Assembly (NCBI RefSeq): GCF_032062135.1
Contig: NC_092859.1
Location: 88,894,967 to 88,958,966, forward strand
DNA length: 64,000 nucleotides
Direction of reading: 5' to 3'
From: Pyxicephalus adspersus
Lineage: Eukaryota > Chordata > Amphibia > Anura > Pyxicephalidae
Under the pieces are notes generated by a model. That model had not been told where the DNA came from. It did no database searches and saw nothing but the letters and a program-made list of their open reading frames with translations. Positions 47,821 to 60,050 of the stretch are shown one piece after another; the first letter of the stretch is position 1, and every line of letters starts with the position of its first letter. Both the position numbers and the translations under genes were made by a program.

Positions 47821-47913
47821 CCCTGGACACCTTGTTCTTCTGGCCTAGTGTGCCTTCTTGACCTCCTGAAATGGCCTAGCAGTCCAAAAAGTTTGCCGAC
47901 CCCTGTTCTAGAT

Positions 47914-50050
47914 TAACAATATTAGGTAAATGATATGTGTCCCAGAGCATGCAACTCTGACAGGTTGAGAAGAACTTAGACTGTTTTAAACACCAGTTGA
48001 GTTTCTCTAGGTGGAAACCACTCTGCTGGGTTAGTTCCAATAAAATAAATGCTAATAAATGTGATTACATTTAGCTTACAAATGCTAAACAAAAGTTTAC
48101 TACCAGAATTTGTTCATTATGATTAAAACGTTGGCATCGCAAAATTCCTGCCTTTAGTGGTTCGCCAAAACAATTCAGAGCTGCACTCACCAAACAATAT
48201 TAATATTCAAGTGTATGTAACCCCTGACAGTGAAATCTTATTTTCCATCTTTTTGTCCATTAAAGCTCTAATAATTGCAAAGATAAACAAGGCACATTCT
48301 AATATTTCTAAAAAATTTGGATTGAAAAGTGAATACAAACAGTGTGTATAGGCAAAAGGCAGAATGTAGGACTTGTACCAGCAGGATATAGGCGGAGAGC
48401 AAATATCTGACCTCGGTTTGTTAGCCGGAAGCAAAAATGTACAAGTGGTCAGGGCTGTGTGCATAGGTGCACAGCTACACAATGGACCTCATTTAATAAA
48501 ACTATCCAAGGCCAAAATTAAGTGCTTGGTTACAATTGTGCAAAAAGAGCCCATTCACGTGTCCATATAATGATGCTCTTTACATGTGATCAGGTTGACA
48601 AAAATATGTTCTCGTGGCCTATGCAAACAATCTAGGACACCAAAATAGTAGTATTGATTGGTTCTATTATGATTAACACACAATTTGATTGAAAAAGATC
48701 AATTGTAACCCAGTGGATAATTTATTTAATTTTACAGGTCATCATTACTAACAAGGTAAACTACCCTAGGGAATTACTTTGATGATACACTCTCATTTTA
48801 ATATGCTACAGCAAATGGATTCTTAAACTGTATAATCATTAACTTACCATGGTAAATGTTCTGTAGAATTACAGAAGATTATGACTTTGAGATCTTGTAT
48901 TTTAATATTCGTTTTTAATATTGCTACTGTATTCTGAATTAGATGCAAAAAACAAAAAAAAAACATGCATAATTTAGTATGAAGTAAAATTAATTAAATT
49001 AATTCCTACATCTGATCTGGTAATTAATAAAAATTGTAGCTAAAGCAAGCCTGCAATGGTGGCTTACTATTTCTGACACTTGTGAAATTGCTAGCTACCT
49101 GATTGTTGTGTCGATCTAATGGTTTTAGGGCATCTGAGTCACATGCCTAAAACAAGCAGTTCTTTTCAGTATGCATATTTTGGGCACTTGGACTGCGGTC
49201 CATGTCTAGGTTCTTTTTTGTGAATACACCCAAAGTAACTATTACACTATATTTTTCTGCTGAAAGTTGCACAATAAATTATGTGTTTGATAATATGTAC
49301 AACAATTCTTTAAAGCTTCTGCACATATTTTTCACATGGAATGGTTCACCTTTTTAATTCTATTGAATCCGCAATGTGTTCATTGTGCCAGGCATGCAGG
49401 GGATTGGCGATTGGCTCTATTGGCGACTGGACTTCCTGGGCTAGCAATGTTCCTACATGTTTATGCCAGAACTTGTATTTTGTGTTTCTGTTTGATAAAA
49501 ATTAATTATCGTTACAGCTGGATTTTGTTCTTGCATTGAAATCTGTTTACAACAGAAGGTTTTTAATATATGATTATGAATCTGGGAAATGTGTATGAAA
49601 AAAGAGTAGTTTAAAATTTTCTTTTTCTTATCAGCATAAAATCCGTCCCTGAGGGTTTAGTTAACTTGAATGTATTTGTTAAACTGCTTTGAAGCATAAG
49701 CTGCATTTAATACATATTTACATACTGTGTCAGGAATTATATGTAATATTTTGTCATATAAGCTTTTGTTGACAATGATTAATTACTTGTAAATCTCCCA
49801 AAGGATTTTTTCTTCCCCCAAACATAATGACAGTAACTGATACCCCCACCCCAACTTCCTTCCAACCAAAAAGCATTTAGGAAGAAAGGTAGGATTAAAG
49901 TAAAATATGTAGGCAGCCTTTGCTAGCTTTAATATAAAATACTAATTGCCTGGTTATTATGCTGACCTGTCGTCTTTAGTACTTTCTGAGTCTTTATCCT
50001 GGCATATATATAAAGTTAGGGTTAATTTGGAATCCTTTATCTGCATATGT
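47914..50050. other. Unique non-coding DNA, no gene seen
   Basis: Positions 48484-48515 (CATTTAATAAAACTATCCAAGGC) weakly resemble the outer end of the palindromic MITE at 13625. The rest shows no gene or repeat. Confidence 0.4.
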
Positions 50051-50397
50051 AGCAGCACGGTGGCTCAGTAGTTAGCACTCTTGCCTCTGCAGCACTGAGT
50101 CCCAGGTTAGAATCTCGGCCAATTTCATTATCTGCATGGAGTTTGCAGGTTCTCCCCGTGTTTGCGTGGGTTTCCTCTGGGTGCTCCGGTTTCCTCCCAC
50201 ATCCCAAAAACATTCAGCTAAGTTAATTGGCTTCCCTCCAAATTTGTTCTTAGCATGTGTTAATGACATATGGCTATAGTATGAACATTAGATTGTGAGC
50301 CTCTTTGAGGGACAGCTAGTAATATGACTATGGACTTTGTACAGCGCTGTGTAATATGATGGAGCTATATAAATACTGTGTAATAATAATAATAATA
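50051..50397 (+). repeat. Full-length V-SINE-like tRNA-derived SINE
   Basis: The head (50053-50130) is tRNA-like. An A-box-type TGGCTCAGTAG (50061) and a decayed B box GGTTAGAATCT (50105) form the internal RNA polymerase III promoter. The central domain (50137-50215) has the GGAGTTTGCAGGTTCTCCCC and GTTTCCTCCCACATCCC words conserved in V-SINEs. The 3' part ends CAGCGCTGTGTAATATGATG, TATATAAATACTGTG and a (TAA)n tail, the region shared with 4505 and 29103. B-box mutations suggest it no longer transcribes well. Transposition would need LINE machinery in trans. ATATGT on both sides may be a remnant of the target duplication. Confidence 0.85.
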
Positions 50398-52129
50398 TGT
50401 GTTCCAGCTAATGGACTCCAAATGCCAAAGCCTAAGGCCAGAATGACAGGCAGACAGCTAACATTTGTAGAATGAGAAGTCAGCCATATCAGCTGACATC
50501 TTTCTTTATGATAAAACTCTTTATAACCAGTCAGTACTGATTGTTTGCACAGCAAATGTAAATTTCCCTAGACCTTTTTAGACTACATACACATACAGGT
50601 TTCTTACATCTACTGAGCATTCCCAGCTGCCCAGGACTGATGATGCAGTAACATGAATCTTTGTGGTTCAGGTCATGTTCTGGATCGACTGTCAATCTGT
50701 CCCCAGTTAAGGACAATCCCTGGAGTACTATGACATCATTTGCACTGCAAAGATGTTCACAGACTCTATTGAAGTGCTGCTGATATATTCCTTTGTACCC
50801 CTAAGTTTTACCCACTGTGTCAAGCAATGGGCAGTGTCTCTCCCTGGGAGCATTCTGTGTGCCTCACTTTAAGCTGAGCAGTGTGGGCATTCTGTTTTAG
50901 TAACTCCGTGTCTCTTTGAAACTGGTAGTTTGGCCACTCCCCGGGCCCACTCACCTGGTGAATATTCCGGCCTGTAAGAACTAGTTTCTGCAATTATCCT
51001 TTTTTTTTATATATTTCCGCATGTACCAGTACAGGCAAAAAAATACATTTATACTTTCAAACATTTCTCTGTTGTTAATGGACCAGTAAACATTTTCTTA
51101 AAAATTTCCCTTGTGTAAAAGTAGTATAAATACCTATCATAACCATATTTGTATCAATATTTTGCCATATATCCACAATGCTTTTGTGTCTATTTTGCAT
51201 TCATTGCTAAACTATAGATGGCCCTAATGAGTTGTCAGCAAATCTAGTGCCCCCAGGACACTTTTATTGTGCCATTACCTCTTTCTGAGCAGATGTATGT
51301 ATCATGGAATGATTACATCCCAGCTCTAATAAAATGATCTTTTACTATTTCTCCATTTCAATGGAAATAAGAATTATAGGATAAAACATGTGGCATCTAT
51401 TTAATCTCTGGTGGGGCCCGGAGCTCCTGCATATTTTGATATTCCACAAATCATGACTTTATCGGCCATCTTGAATTGCATTGGATGATTGTTATATTAT
51501 TTAGTCCCTTTGTCTATGGGTTCCACACAACTGTTTCAAACCCACTCGGGCCCACCAGTGTCTAAAGTAGACTTTGAGATATTCATCTTCAATATTGTAT
51601 TATGTAATTGCTAAAGAAGAAGCTAGATGTGTATAGAAAAAAAATCAAATAAAACAATTTTTATCATTGCTTGCTACCATTTGCAAGCTCCTAGATATTT
51701 TATATATCTATTTTTCATTTTTTGTTAAATTGAGCTTGGTTGAAGCCTCACAGGCTTTTCCACTTGCAGCAGGCTAAGGAACAGTTGATGATTCTCTATG
51801 ATGACAGATGTGTCTGGTGTCTTTGAAGAACTGATGTACTGTTGTAATTATGGTAAATCATATACAGTAAAGAGCAATTCAATATTTTACTCCATTTTTT
51901 GTTTCACAGAATATGAATAAGAAATATGCAATTCTATTCTTGGAAATAAAAATATAATTCCTATGCACCCAATACTCTATGCAATGCATTTAACTGTGTA
52001 ATTGGATTAGCAAAAGCAAATGCACTAATCCAGTTTAGTCTGAATAGACAATTTTGATAGATGTAGCCAGAATTGCTCATTTTTCTGCCCTGATCATAGT
52101 GTGAATATAAAAATAATATATTCAGCTAT
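50398..52129. other. Unique non-coding DNA, no gene seen
   Basis: Positions 50640-50990 are somewhat richer in GC and could be an unclassified old insertion. No coding signal. Confidence 0.4.
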
Positions 52130-52420
52130 GTAATTGTTTCTGATTCATGATTTCATCTCTGAGCTTGATGACATGTAAGAAGGAATCTCTGAGGATTCTT
52201 CCACACTAAGTTTCTAGTTGCTATATTTTGGTGAAAAGCTGAAATGGGATTTGACCACAATGGCATTTGCTCATTTTAAGCTAATAAAAACTCAATTAAT
52301 GTCATGAGTCATGCTTTGACAATTCAATTATAGTCTGTGACCTTCCCATGTTAATTGCATCAGTTGTTGCTGCTGCTTTAATAGAGCTCTGGGTCTTCAT
52401 CTCATATGGCATGATCAGCA
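52130..52420. promoter_or_regulatory. Candidate conserved non-coding element
   Basis: Repeat-free block with CACAATGG (SOX-like), AAAACTCAATTAATGTCATG, GACAATTCAATTATAG and TTAATTGCATCAGTTGTTGC. The concentration of homeodomain and SOX words suggests an enhancer. Compositional inference only. Confidence 0.35.
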
Positions 52421-52728
52421 GGCAAAGGTTTGCATGAATATGGGTGCTTGGCAAGGTTGTATATAAAAAAAGCAAGTATGTCAGATTGTAGAAAATATTC
52501 CCTTGTAAAAAGAGTAGACAGTAGATAAAAAGTTATATTCTTTGAGAGATGTAACTTTCTAATCTTCCGACCCGCTGACCTGGAAAAAAAATCGCCCATG
52601 ACGGCAAACTCTATGATGTGAACATGTGCATTTTTCAGCAAAAGTATATTTTTGGAGAGTCTGGACTATCAAAACCTGTTTTCCTCAGCTACTGCTCTAT
52701 GAACTGCTGGTGTAAAAATAAAATATTA
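52421..52728. other. Unique non-coding DNA, no gene seen
   Basis: No feature beyond a short minus-strand open frame without domain. Confidence 0.4.
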
Positions 52729-52974
52729 CCATATATACTTGATTATAAAGCAAGATTTTGTTTTGTGCCCTCAAAATGCTATTAGGAAAAAAAAGCTATG
52801 TTGACAGAGCCATGTGATTTCTCATTAGATTATCTTTTAAATAAATGTTATAGAAAATATTGCAACATGGATGTATTTATTCACATCAATTTTATTGGCA
52901 TTTCTATTTAATACCGTTTTGACATGTTAACAGTGATGGGCACATTTTGTCAGCTTATACTCGAGTATATATGG
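52729..52974. mobile_element. MITE with TA target site (Tc1/mariner-type)
   Basis: The ends CCATATATACTTGATTATAA and, in reverse, CCATATATACTCGAGTATAA form a TIR of about 20 bp with two mismatches. TA lies immediately outside on both sides (52727-52728 and 52975-52976). The 246-bp body is AT-rich with no coding capacity. The ACTCGAGTATAAGC end is a familiar vertebrate MITE terminus. The superfamily is inferred from the TA flank alone. Confidence 0.7.
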
Positions 52975-52976
52975 TA

Positions 52977-53875
52977 CATTATTTTCAAAACATATTAATC
53001 CATAAATTAATCTTTACCTCATTTACATTTTAGGTTTAATTATACTTATTATACTAATTTTATACCTAGTCCGTATTGCTTTTATATTCATCTGTTGTCA
53101 AACCTTCAAGATCTTGGTCTTGTAGACTGCTTGGTAGGCATGACTAACACCTTTCCACAAGTTCAATAATTCTTTGGGTAATTTCACAGAAATACATCCA
53201 TCTCATTCAGAGATGTGTCTAGGGTTGTGTACACATCTGTTGAATGTGTGGGGATATTGTCTTTATTTACTGTAAATCGTTGTGGAAATGAGTAAGAAGA
53301 GGAGGCTCTCCTTCTCCCAGGGAAAATAAATTCAGGTATAGTACCCCTTACTCAATCCCACAAATAATTAAATGGGAATAAATACATGCACACAAATACT
53401 TACTTATTAAAATGTATTTATGCTTTAGAAGTACATCCAGCATCATCACATCATCAAGCAATGTAAATCTATCAACTGCAATGGCCTGCAAGAGATAGTG
53501 TTACCCTATCACACTTCTGTCCAAAATTTGGTCAATTACATCACCCTGTGCGCTGGGGATACTATCTATTATCCCTCCTCTCTTGTCAGAAAACGCCTGT
53601 ATCTGCTCCAGGGTGTAGTCCTGTATGTTGAACATCAAATTGGAATTTGATCAACACTAGGCAGTTCAAATAAACCATTTAGAAACTGGAAAGGTAAAGG
53701 AAGTAGAAAGACACCATTTGTTTTTGCGTCTTCCTCAAAAGTGTTTTCAAGGATGTTAAGCAGACAACCGGACATATAGGACACTTCTATGTTTAGCATT
53801 TTAACAACAACCAAAACAACGCAACCACCATGACTGCTTATAAGCCTACAAAAATACTTTGCAACTGCTCTAATT
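52977..53875. other. Unique non-coding DNA, no gene seen
   Basis: No gene. Parts around 53400-53600 look compositionally different but carry no recognisable ends. Confidence 0.4.
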
Positions 53876-53949
53876 ATTTTATTATTATTATTATTATTAA
53901 TAATAATAATAATAATAATATAAGAATAATAATAGTAATAATAATAATG
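53876..53949. repeat. Mirror trinucleotide microsatellite (ATT)n(AAT)n
   Basis: About eight ATT units switch at 53899 to about eight AAT units, then imperfect AATs. The strand switch makes a self-complementary hairpin. Confidence 0.95.
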
Positions 53950-54949
53950 AACAATTTAATGAAACGCTAGGCAAGCACTTCTATAAATGCCTAAAAACCA
54001 TACATGTGAACAAGACATGAGAACATACTGACACCTGAGAACACCACTGATAGTATGCTGGAGTACACTTCTAATGATTTTATGGTAGGAAATGGTTTTA
54101 TTGTTGAATTGTTATGCAGGTTTGGTGAATATTATGGTGCTAGAATTTTTACAGGCTGTACATGTTCATTGCTTGGGGTTAGTGCCATCTACTGTCTACT
54201 GAAAGAATTACAAACCTAGTGCTAGAAAGACGTAAATAAATCTTTAATAATACCCAAGCAATCCTGCTTTAGGTGAAAATATCAAATGCATCTGCTGTTT
54301 ATTTAATTAAATATTTTTAAATAAGGGAATTAGTCATCTGATTGATGATCATCCATTACAAAAATGTATTCTGGTTGCATTTAAAGAAATTATTTCATGA
54401 TAGAGACATAGAGGGTGCCATGGGTGAACTCTGCACTGAACTACTATCATGTTGACCTTTGGGAGTAAAACTTTTAAAGAGAATAAGCATGGCAGCCAGG
54501 CAAACATCATTTGCAAAATTCTTTCTAGAATGAAACCTGCCATACTTCTTAGACCCAGTATATTGTTTGAAAAGTCAGAATTCCAGTGAATTTGCAGGGT
54601 GAAATTGCCTACTTCTATACACATGTCTTACTTGAATTGTATTGTACCTCTTTACAGCATAATTTGCTTTAGGAGATCCTGTCACTAGACCATTTCACCA
54701 TAATTCTTCCTGTAAAATTATATGTTTATATAATGTATTCTGGACTTTTTATTTGATTGCATATGACTTTTGTGTAGGCATTCAAAAGCTCAGAGAATGC
54801 TGCTTGCCTCCTGGAATGGGATGCACACAATCAAAGTTACCTAAGTCAAGGTACAATTTAAAATACTTACAAGTCATGCATGATTTGAGAAACCCATGCT
54901 AAAACCTAATTATTGTGTGTCCGTGGGAAAAATGCCCTTTACATTAGTT
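53950..54949. other. Unique non-coding DNA, no gene seen
   Basis: No recognisable feature or coding signal. Confidence 0.4.
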
Positions 54950-54998
54950 GTAAGCTGAAAGAATCTCCTCTACAGTGGTGGTCTGAATGCAACCCTAA
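54950..54998. repeat. Fragment of the 35341-type minisatellite
   Basis: TTTACATTAGTTGTAAGCTG and CTCTACAGTGGTGGTCTG are two units of the minisatellite at 35341-35650. Confidence 0.5.
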
Positions 54999-55094
54999 AA
55001 AACAGATGAAATGCGAGGCCAATAATGCACAGCTCAAGGAACCCCTTGCAACCTCAGGAGGGTTTTAAGGAATCCTGGTTGAAAATGGCTGCCC
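54999..55094 (-). mobile_element. hAT-like MITE fragment, reversed
   Basis: In reverse the end reads CAGCCATTTTCAACCAGGAT, then CTGAGGTTGCAAGGGGTTCC and TTGAGC, the same type of hAT terminal region as at 44728. Only one end remains. Confidence 0.5.
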
Positions 55095-55826
55095 TACTAT
55101 AGCATGATTCCTCATAAACGGTTACATAAAGATTTATGTAGAGAGGGCGAAAATACTGGGTCAAGACAAAGAGTAATTATACCCTCAATGAATACAGCAT
55201 TAAATAATTGATTCAATTGATGTCTATTCAAAGGTATATTGCGTGTATATAACCAGAAAAAAAATAAGTAAGCTTTTTTTTTTCTTTTTATTGTGTTTTT
55301 AGTATTGTAGGTGCATTTACATTTAAATATAATCACAATGTAGCATTCAAATTATTTAAATTTCTATCTTACTTTCGCCAGTTTAAAGTGTGAACATACT
55401 GCTTTAATGGCATAATTGGAGTTTTTACACCTGCTAGATTACAAATACTGGGAAAGTTATGCTCTTGGGCAAATTGCCATTTTGTCCTGAAAGCTAGCGT
55501 TACTGTATATATGAGATTTCCCTCATTTTTCCATGCAATAGTTTGGCACAGAGCTTTTTATGCTTCCTGACCATTGCCCTGTGTTCAGCTATAGCTTTAT
55601 GCTTCTGTTTCCGCACATAATATGATTTATGGCTTTAGTATGGTTATCCAACATATCTACACAGTAAATGCAGCTTTTGTATAAACTGAATGATCCACCT
55701 AGTCATGCCGGATTACTTCAGGAAATATTTTGCTTTCTCAAGCACAGTCGTGTTCTTAGCCACAGTCCTTTAGACTTACATATATGGACAGTGTTGTATT
55801 CAGTTGAACTTTAGCACAGAAACAGT
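55095..55826. other. Unique non-coding DNA, no gene seen
   Basis: Positions 55450-55760 are high-complexity and could be conserved, but no specific site stands out. Confidence 0.35.
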
Positions 55827-56026
55827 GGGGTTGGTTTACCAAAAGCATTGAACGTGTTAACTAGCAGTAAAAATTTATGTTGCAAAGAATACCATGCAGA
55901 ATGCAAGGGAAATTTAAAAAAGAAAAGATTTATGCCTGCACTATTAGAGGAAATAAAGTTAGCACCTATTTAACCTATTTTCTATACTAAGAGTAAATAC
56001 ATGTCTCCCTTAATAAATCAACTCTA
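55827..56026. mobile_element. Probable palindrome-ended MITE
   Basis: The left end GGGGTTGGTTTACCAAA and the right end in reverse, GGTAGAGTTGATTTATTAAG, are related inverted repeats. The 200-bp interior is AT-rich and non-coding. No clear target duplication. Confidence 0.45.
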
Positions 56027-56531
56027 CCGGGTGTAGGTAAAGTGGGATGTGTTTTCCTGACTTACCAGGCTGGTGTTTTCCTGAGTTACTTGGGACGGAG
56101 TAAGTCTTTCATGTATGATTGTGGAATGTTCTTTGGGTTGCCCACCAGGGTTACCTGTTTACTCTATGGCCCATTATTATTCTCTTCAATCCCCAAACTT
56201 TAAGTAGATAGCTTCCTTACTCTCAGTTTCAATTCCACTTTGTTCATAAAGATCAAGGCAGGCACTCTGTTCCCCCAAAATTGGCATAAAAATGTATAAT
56301 AATGTAGGGATTTAAATATATGTATTCAAGCATTTCATAAATATTAAACTATATGAAATATATTAGGCGATTTGGGTAAGGGTGGGGGCTCAGACATTGT
56401 AATTTTTACACAAGGTTTGGAGGGTACATTTAAGGGTTTACAAATTTATCAGCAATATTAGGAGCATTTATTTATAACCACTGACCTAGGTATTCAGTGG
56501 TGGGTAAAACTCATAGAGACAAAACAGAATT
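56027..56531. other. Unique non-coding DNA, no gene seen
   Basis: No recognisable feature. Confidence 0.4.
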
Positions 56532-56533
56532 TA

Positions 56534-57272
56534 CACTCACCAGCCAGTTTATTAGGTACACCATGTTAGTACTCTGTTGGACCCCCTTTGCTGTTAGAAT
56601 TGCCATAATTCTTCATGACATAGCTTTAACAATGTGCCTAAAACATTCCTTAGGGATTTTGATCCTTATTGAAATCAGAGCATCATGCAGTTGCTGTGGA
56701 TTTGTCAGCTGCACATCCATGATTCCAATCTCCTGTCCTCCACATGTCAAAGGTGTTCTGTTGGATTGAGATCTGATGACTGTGGAGGTCATTTGAATAC
56801 AGTGAACTCATTGTCATGTTCTAGAAACTTGTTTGAGGTGTGAGCTTTGTGACACGGCATATTATCTTACTGGAAGTAGGATTACACCCCTACCACCCTG
56901 AGCCATTGATTCAAGGCAGGGTGGATCCGTGCTTTTATTTTGATGATACTAAATTCTGACCCTACCAACTGAATGTTGTATCAGAAACTGAGATTTATGA
57001 CACCAGGCAATGTTTTTCCAATCTTATTTTGCCCATTTTGGGTGAATTTTACAGTGAATTGTATCCTCAGTAGCCTGATCTTCGCTGTCAGAAGAGGCAG
57101 TTACTGTTGCCTTTCTATCATTTCAAACCTCTCTGCTAATTCTCCTTTGACCTCTGATGTCAGCAAGGCATTTTTGCTTAGAGAAATGTTTCTTATTGGA
57201 TATATTCCTTTATCCTGCTGACCATTCTCTGTAATTCTCTGAAATACCTAGACCAGCCCATTTGACACCAAG
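56534..57272 (-). pseudogene. Dead Tc1/mariner transposon copy (3' two-thirds, deleted)
   Basis: The plus strand starts with the TIR CACTCACCAGCCAGTTTATT just after TA (56532-56533). Read in reverse, the body follows a Tc1-type DD34E transposase. The segment around 56756-56800 encodes the SSDLNPTEHL block holding the catalytic Glu (codon 56756-56758), and the next Trp codon is TGA, a premature stop. A ~170-bp deletion lies near 56885, and a further deletion near 57090 joins distant parts of the gene. Catalytic-domain phrases reappear to 57272, where the match stops, so the HTH DNA-binding region start and the other TIR are lost. Intact relatives are about 1.6 kb. Confidence 0.8.
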
Positions 57273-58859
57273 TTTTAAAATTTTAAAACAAAGAATTTGG
57301 ATTCCCTGACACTATTTCAGAATGATAATGAAGGTCCCTATTTACATTTAAAAAAAAACTTGCTGAAGTTTGGTAGCTGTGGAAAATATTAAAGCTGAAT
57401 ATTGTCTAACACAACAGGCAAATAATTCCTATTTGAATCGTGATGTGCTTTGTGTATTTCCTTCAGATCTGTGCAGTCATCTGGCATAAAACTTTGTCCA
57501 GGACTTCCTGTAATCAAGATCAACCACTTCAATATTTCCTTGTGCAGGATGACAGCTCTTATATCTGTCCCCTTGTTTTCTGCAGGCATCTTGTAATGGG
57601 TTTACCTGTTGGGTCTCACCCACAGCTTTGTTTTCTGCATAGCACATTTTGATGATGTCACTTTTTCAAAACGTTACCTAGATTTGTAAATACATTGGTG
57701 CACAAAGAGTGTATTTATAATAATAAAGGTAATAGGTGATATATTTAAAAGAAGTTTTGTTTTTCCTGGAATGTAGCTTTAGCACTTTCTAATATCTAAA
57801 TGTGCCAACATCTTTGTCATTATTCTATGAGTACATACTTTAATGAAAATGTTAAATTTTTCAGCAAATTGTTTTTTGTTTTTTTGAGTTATTGAGAGGA
57901 ATTGTTAGCTCAATACATTTTCAATATTCTAAAATCCCTGACACCAAATTTATGTTCCTAACACAGACATTTTCCTTCAAGACATGCAAATACGCACTTT
58001 GGTGGAGACAGCTGTAAGGATTTCTGTGTGTCAAATGAATGGAATGTGTGGATTGCCTACCAACACCAAATCCATCCAATTTAATTTTGTAAATTTTGCA
58101 TGTTTTTCCATGGGATACATGCCAGGAAGACTATTACCATGCTTTTAGTATTACTATAAATTGTTACTTTAGAATCTTTTTTCTGAAATGCATTAATATT
58201 CATGAACATTCTACATATTAGTTTAAATCTTCATTTAAAGTATTGGAGCGGTTGCATAGCCAAACCAGGTGTTTTTGTTGGTGACAATACGTAAATGCTG
58301 ACCTGGAAACAGAATCTATTTGTAGATTAATGACTTCATTATTGGATGTCTGTGGCGAATAGAAAGGTTCCACAGGCTGGGAAATTTCAAATAGTGCTGC
58401 AGGTAGGCATATTATGGAAGGGTGCGCATTTTGCTTCTATCCTGACCCAACCCATTTCTCCTTCCACTTGCACTTTACATTATATGGCAGTGGGGGGTTC
58501 TAAAGGCAAAAGTTAAGGCTTAGCTACCAAAAGAAGTAATTTAAAAATGGTATTACAGCATTAAATCAAAGGTTGAAATCTGTTTATGTAGACCCCTTCC
58601 CACCAGTGGCACTTTGGTTTCTTTGTGGATATGTATAGAGCTACACGGCTGTCCGTGCTCCCATCTGTCCAAGGAACATCTTAAAAGTGGCATGACAGTT
58701 TATTTATTGTTAAACATTATGCCTTGTTCCTAGTAAGAGATCCAAATGGTATTTAGGCAGAATACGTTTAAATTACTGTGACACATCTAGGATGTAGCTG
58801 AAATACTGGTATCTGAAATACTGGTAAATACTGTATAGAATGCCATAACAGCAATAGAG
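57273..58859. other. Unique non-coding DNA, no gene seen
   Basis: A short 15-bp tandem-like phrase TGAAATACTGGTA repeats at 58797-58828. Otherwise no feature. Confidence 0.4.
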
Positions 58860-59010
58860 AAAGCCCTTCTGTTATTAACACAAATGTAAAGGGGTACTTT
58901 TTCACCGATGACAAATGTAAGGTACATTTCTACTGACCATTAATGTAAGGGAGCATTGTGCATACCCCAGACATATTCTTCTCCACTGGACATTGTAACC
59001 TGCACTGAAC
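58860..59010. repeat. Reversed fragment of the 35341-type minisatellite
   Basis: CTACTGACCATTAATGTAAGG and related phrases are reverse complements of the core TTACATTAGTGGTCAGTG. About four decayed units are visible. Confidence 0.45.
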
Positions 59011-59178
59011 ACTGAATGCTCCTGACCACTATACTGTTTATATTTCTTGAATGACCATTATTAGTTCTTGTTTATATTCATGATTATAGCAAATAATAAT
59101 GTTATTATCCATATAATAAGAGTGTTGAAAATCATTCACCTCTATCATGTCCAATCTGCTATAGACATTTCAATTATA

Positions 59179-59427
59179 TAAACCAGGTTAATAGGGTTCC
59201 TTGAGCAATGAGCAGTCTGTGATTCTCCAGGCAGTTTAATAGATACCCATGACATGAACTTTTTGGCTATCTCTAAGACTGCCAGCATTGTAAGAGGAAT
59301 TCTTCTGACTGACCAACACACTAATATGCTATGCATTGCAGATATAGTAATTATAGCAGGGGTTCCCTGAAGGCCAGAAAGGTATTTTTAAGGAGTTCTT
59401 CGCTAAAAAGGCCAAAAACACAGTTCT
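59179..59427. mobile_element. hAT-like MITE, second copy
   Basis: It shares GGTTCCTTGAGCAATGAGCA, CTTTTTGGCTATCTC, ACACTAATAT, TAGTAATTATAG and GGGGTTCCCTGAAG with the copy at 44728-44998 in the same order and spacing. Its terminal repeats are too decayed to define exactly. Confidence 0.6.
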
Positions 59428-59828
59428 AAAGGTTGGGCACATGAATAATTTATGTCGTTCTACTTTTCTCTCTCTACTTTTTACTTTATTGCAACATATA
59501 ACTTTTTTAAATAAGGAAAAATTTGGGGTAATAAAGTGAAACACATTCTTTAGCATTATGAGGCAGTACAGGAACATTCTCTTCTGCTAAGTTCTGACAC
59601 TATACCTAAATGGACCAAGATCCTTTCTGTATATGTTATAATGTGGCTTTATATAGGTTAGGAAGCTCTGAGGTCAGTTTTTATTGCAGTAGGAACAATG
59701 CTGTTATTTTTGATACATTTTATTTCATTTGAATTTTTTGAAACATTAGGGTAAATTCACTATGATGCTAGAGCTATTTTGACCACATTCTGTAAAAACA
59801 GAGAAGAAATGTGTATAAAGCACACCTT

Positions 59829-60050
59829 GAGGTCTATTTATAAATGTTTTTACTCAAGATTCACCTTCATAAATTTTATCTAAAATATCAACTTTTTCAC
59901 TTTGAGTTCAATTACATTCACATTTACTTTTCACAGTTCAATTGAGTATATCAACTTTTACTCATGATTTATACAATGAATTGAATCCAATGTTTAAAAA
60001 TGTATGAATTTTGGGCACGTTTTGGGTGAAACATTTATAGATAGACTCCC
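59829..60050. mobile_element. AT-rich MITE with 19-bp TIRs
   Basis: The left end AGGTCTATTTATAAATG and the right end in reverse, GGGAGTCTATCTATAAATG, are inverted repeats. The interior has repeated ATATCAACTTTT phrases. A familiar frog MITE with no coding capacity. The 75 bp to its left (59752-59828) look like part of another MITE. Confidence 0.6.

Larger units (their letters stand above)
46008..47905 (+). mobile_element. hAT element with 8-bp TSD, interrupted by a TTAA element
   Basis: The TIRs are CAGAGGTAGGCAAACT (left) and, in reverse, CAGGGGTCGGCAAACT (right), agreeing at 14 of 16 positions. Both sides carry an identical 8-bp duplication TTCTAGAT (46000-46007 and 47906-47913), diagnostic of hAT transposition. 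Without the inner insertion (46109-47492 plus one TTAA) it is about 510 bp. That remainder includes the N-terminal part of a transposase gene (47590-47820), so it is an internally deleted copy of a larger Charlie/ZBED-type element. It cannot move itself. Confidence 0.9.

Noticed and set aside
48484..48520. Partial match to the outer end of the 13625 palindromic MITE
   Set aside because: Only about 30 bp with several mismatches and no second half, too weak to call an element.
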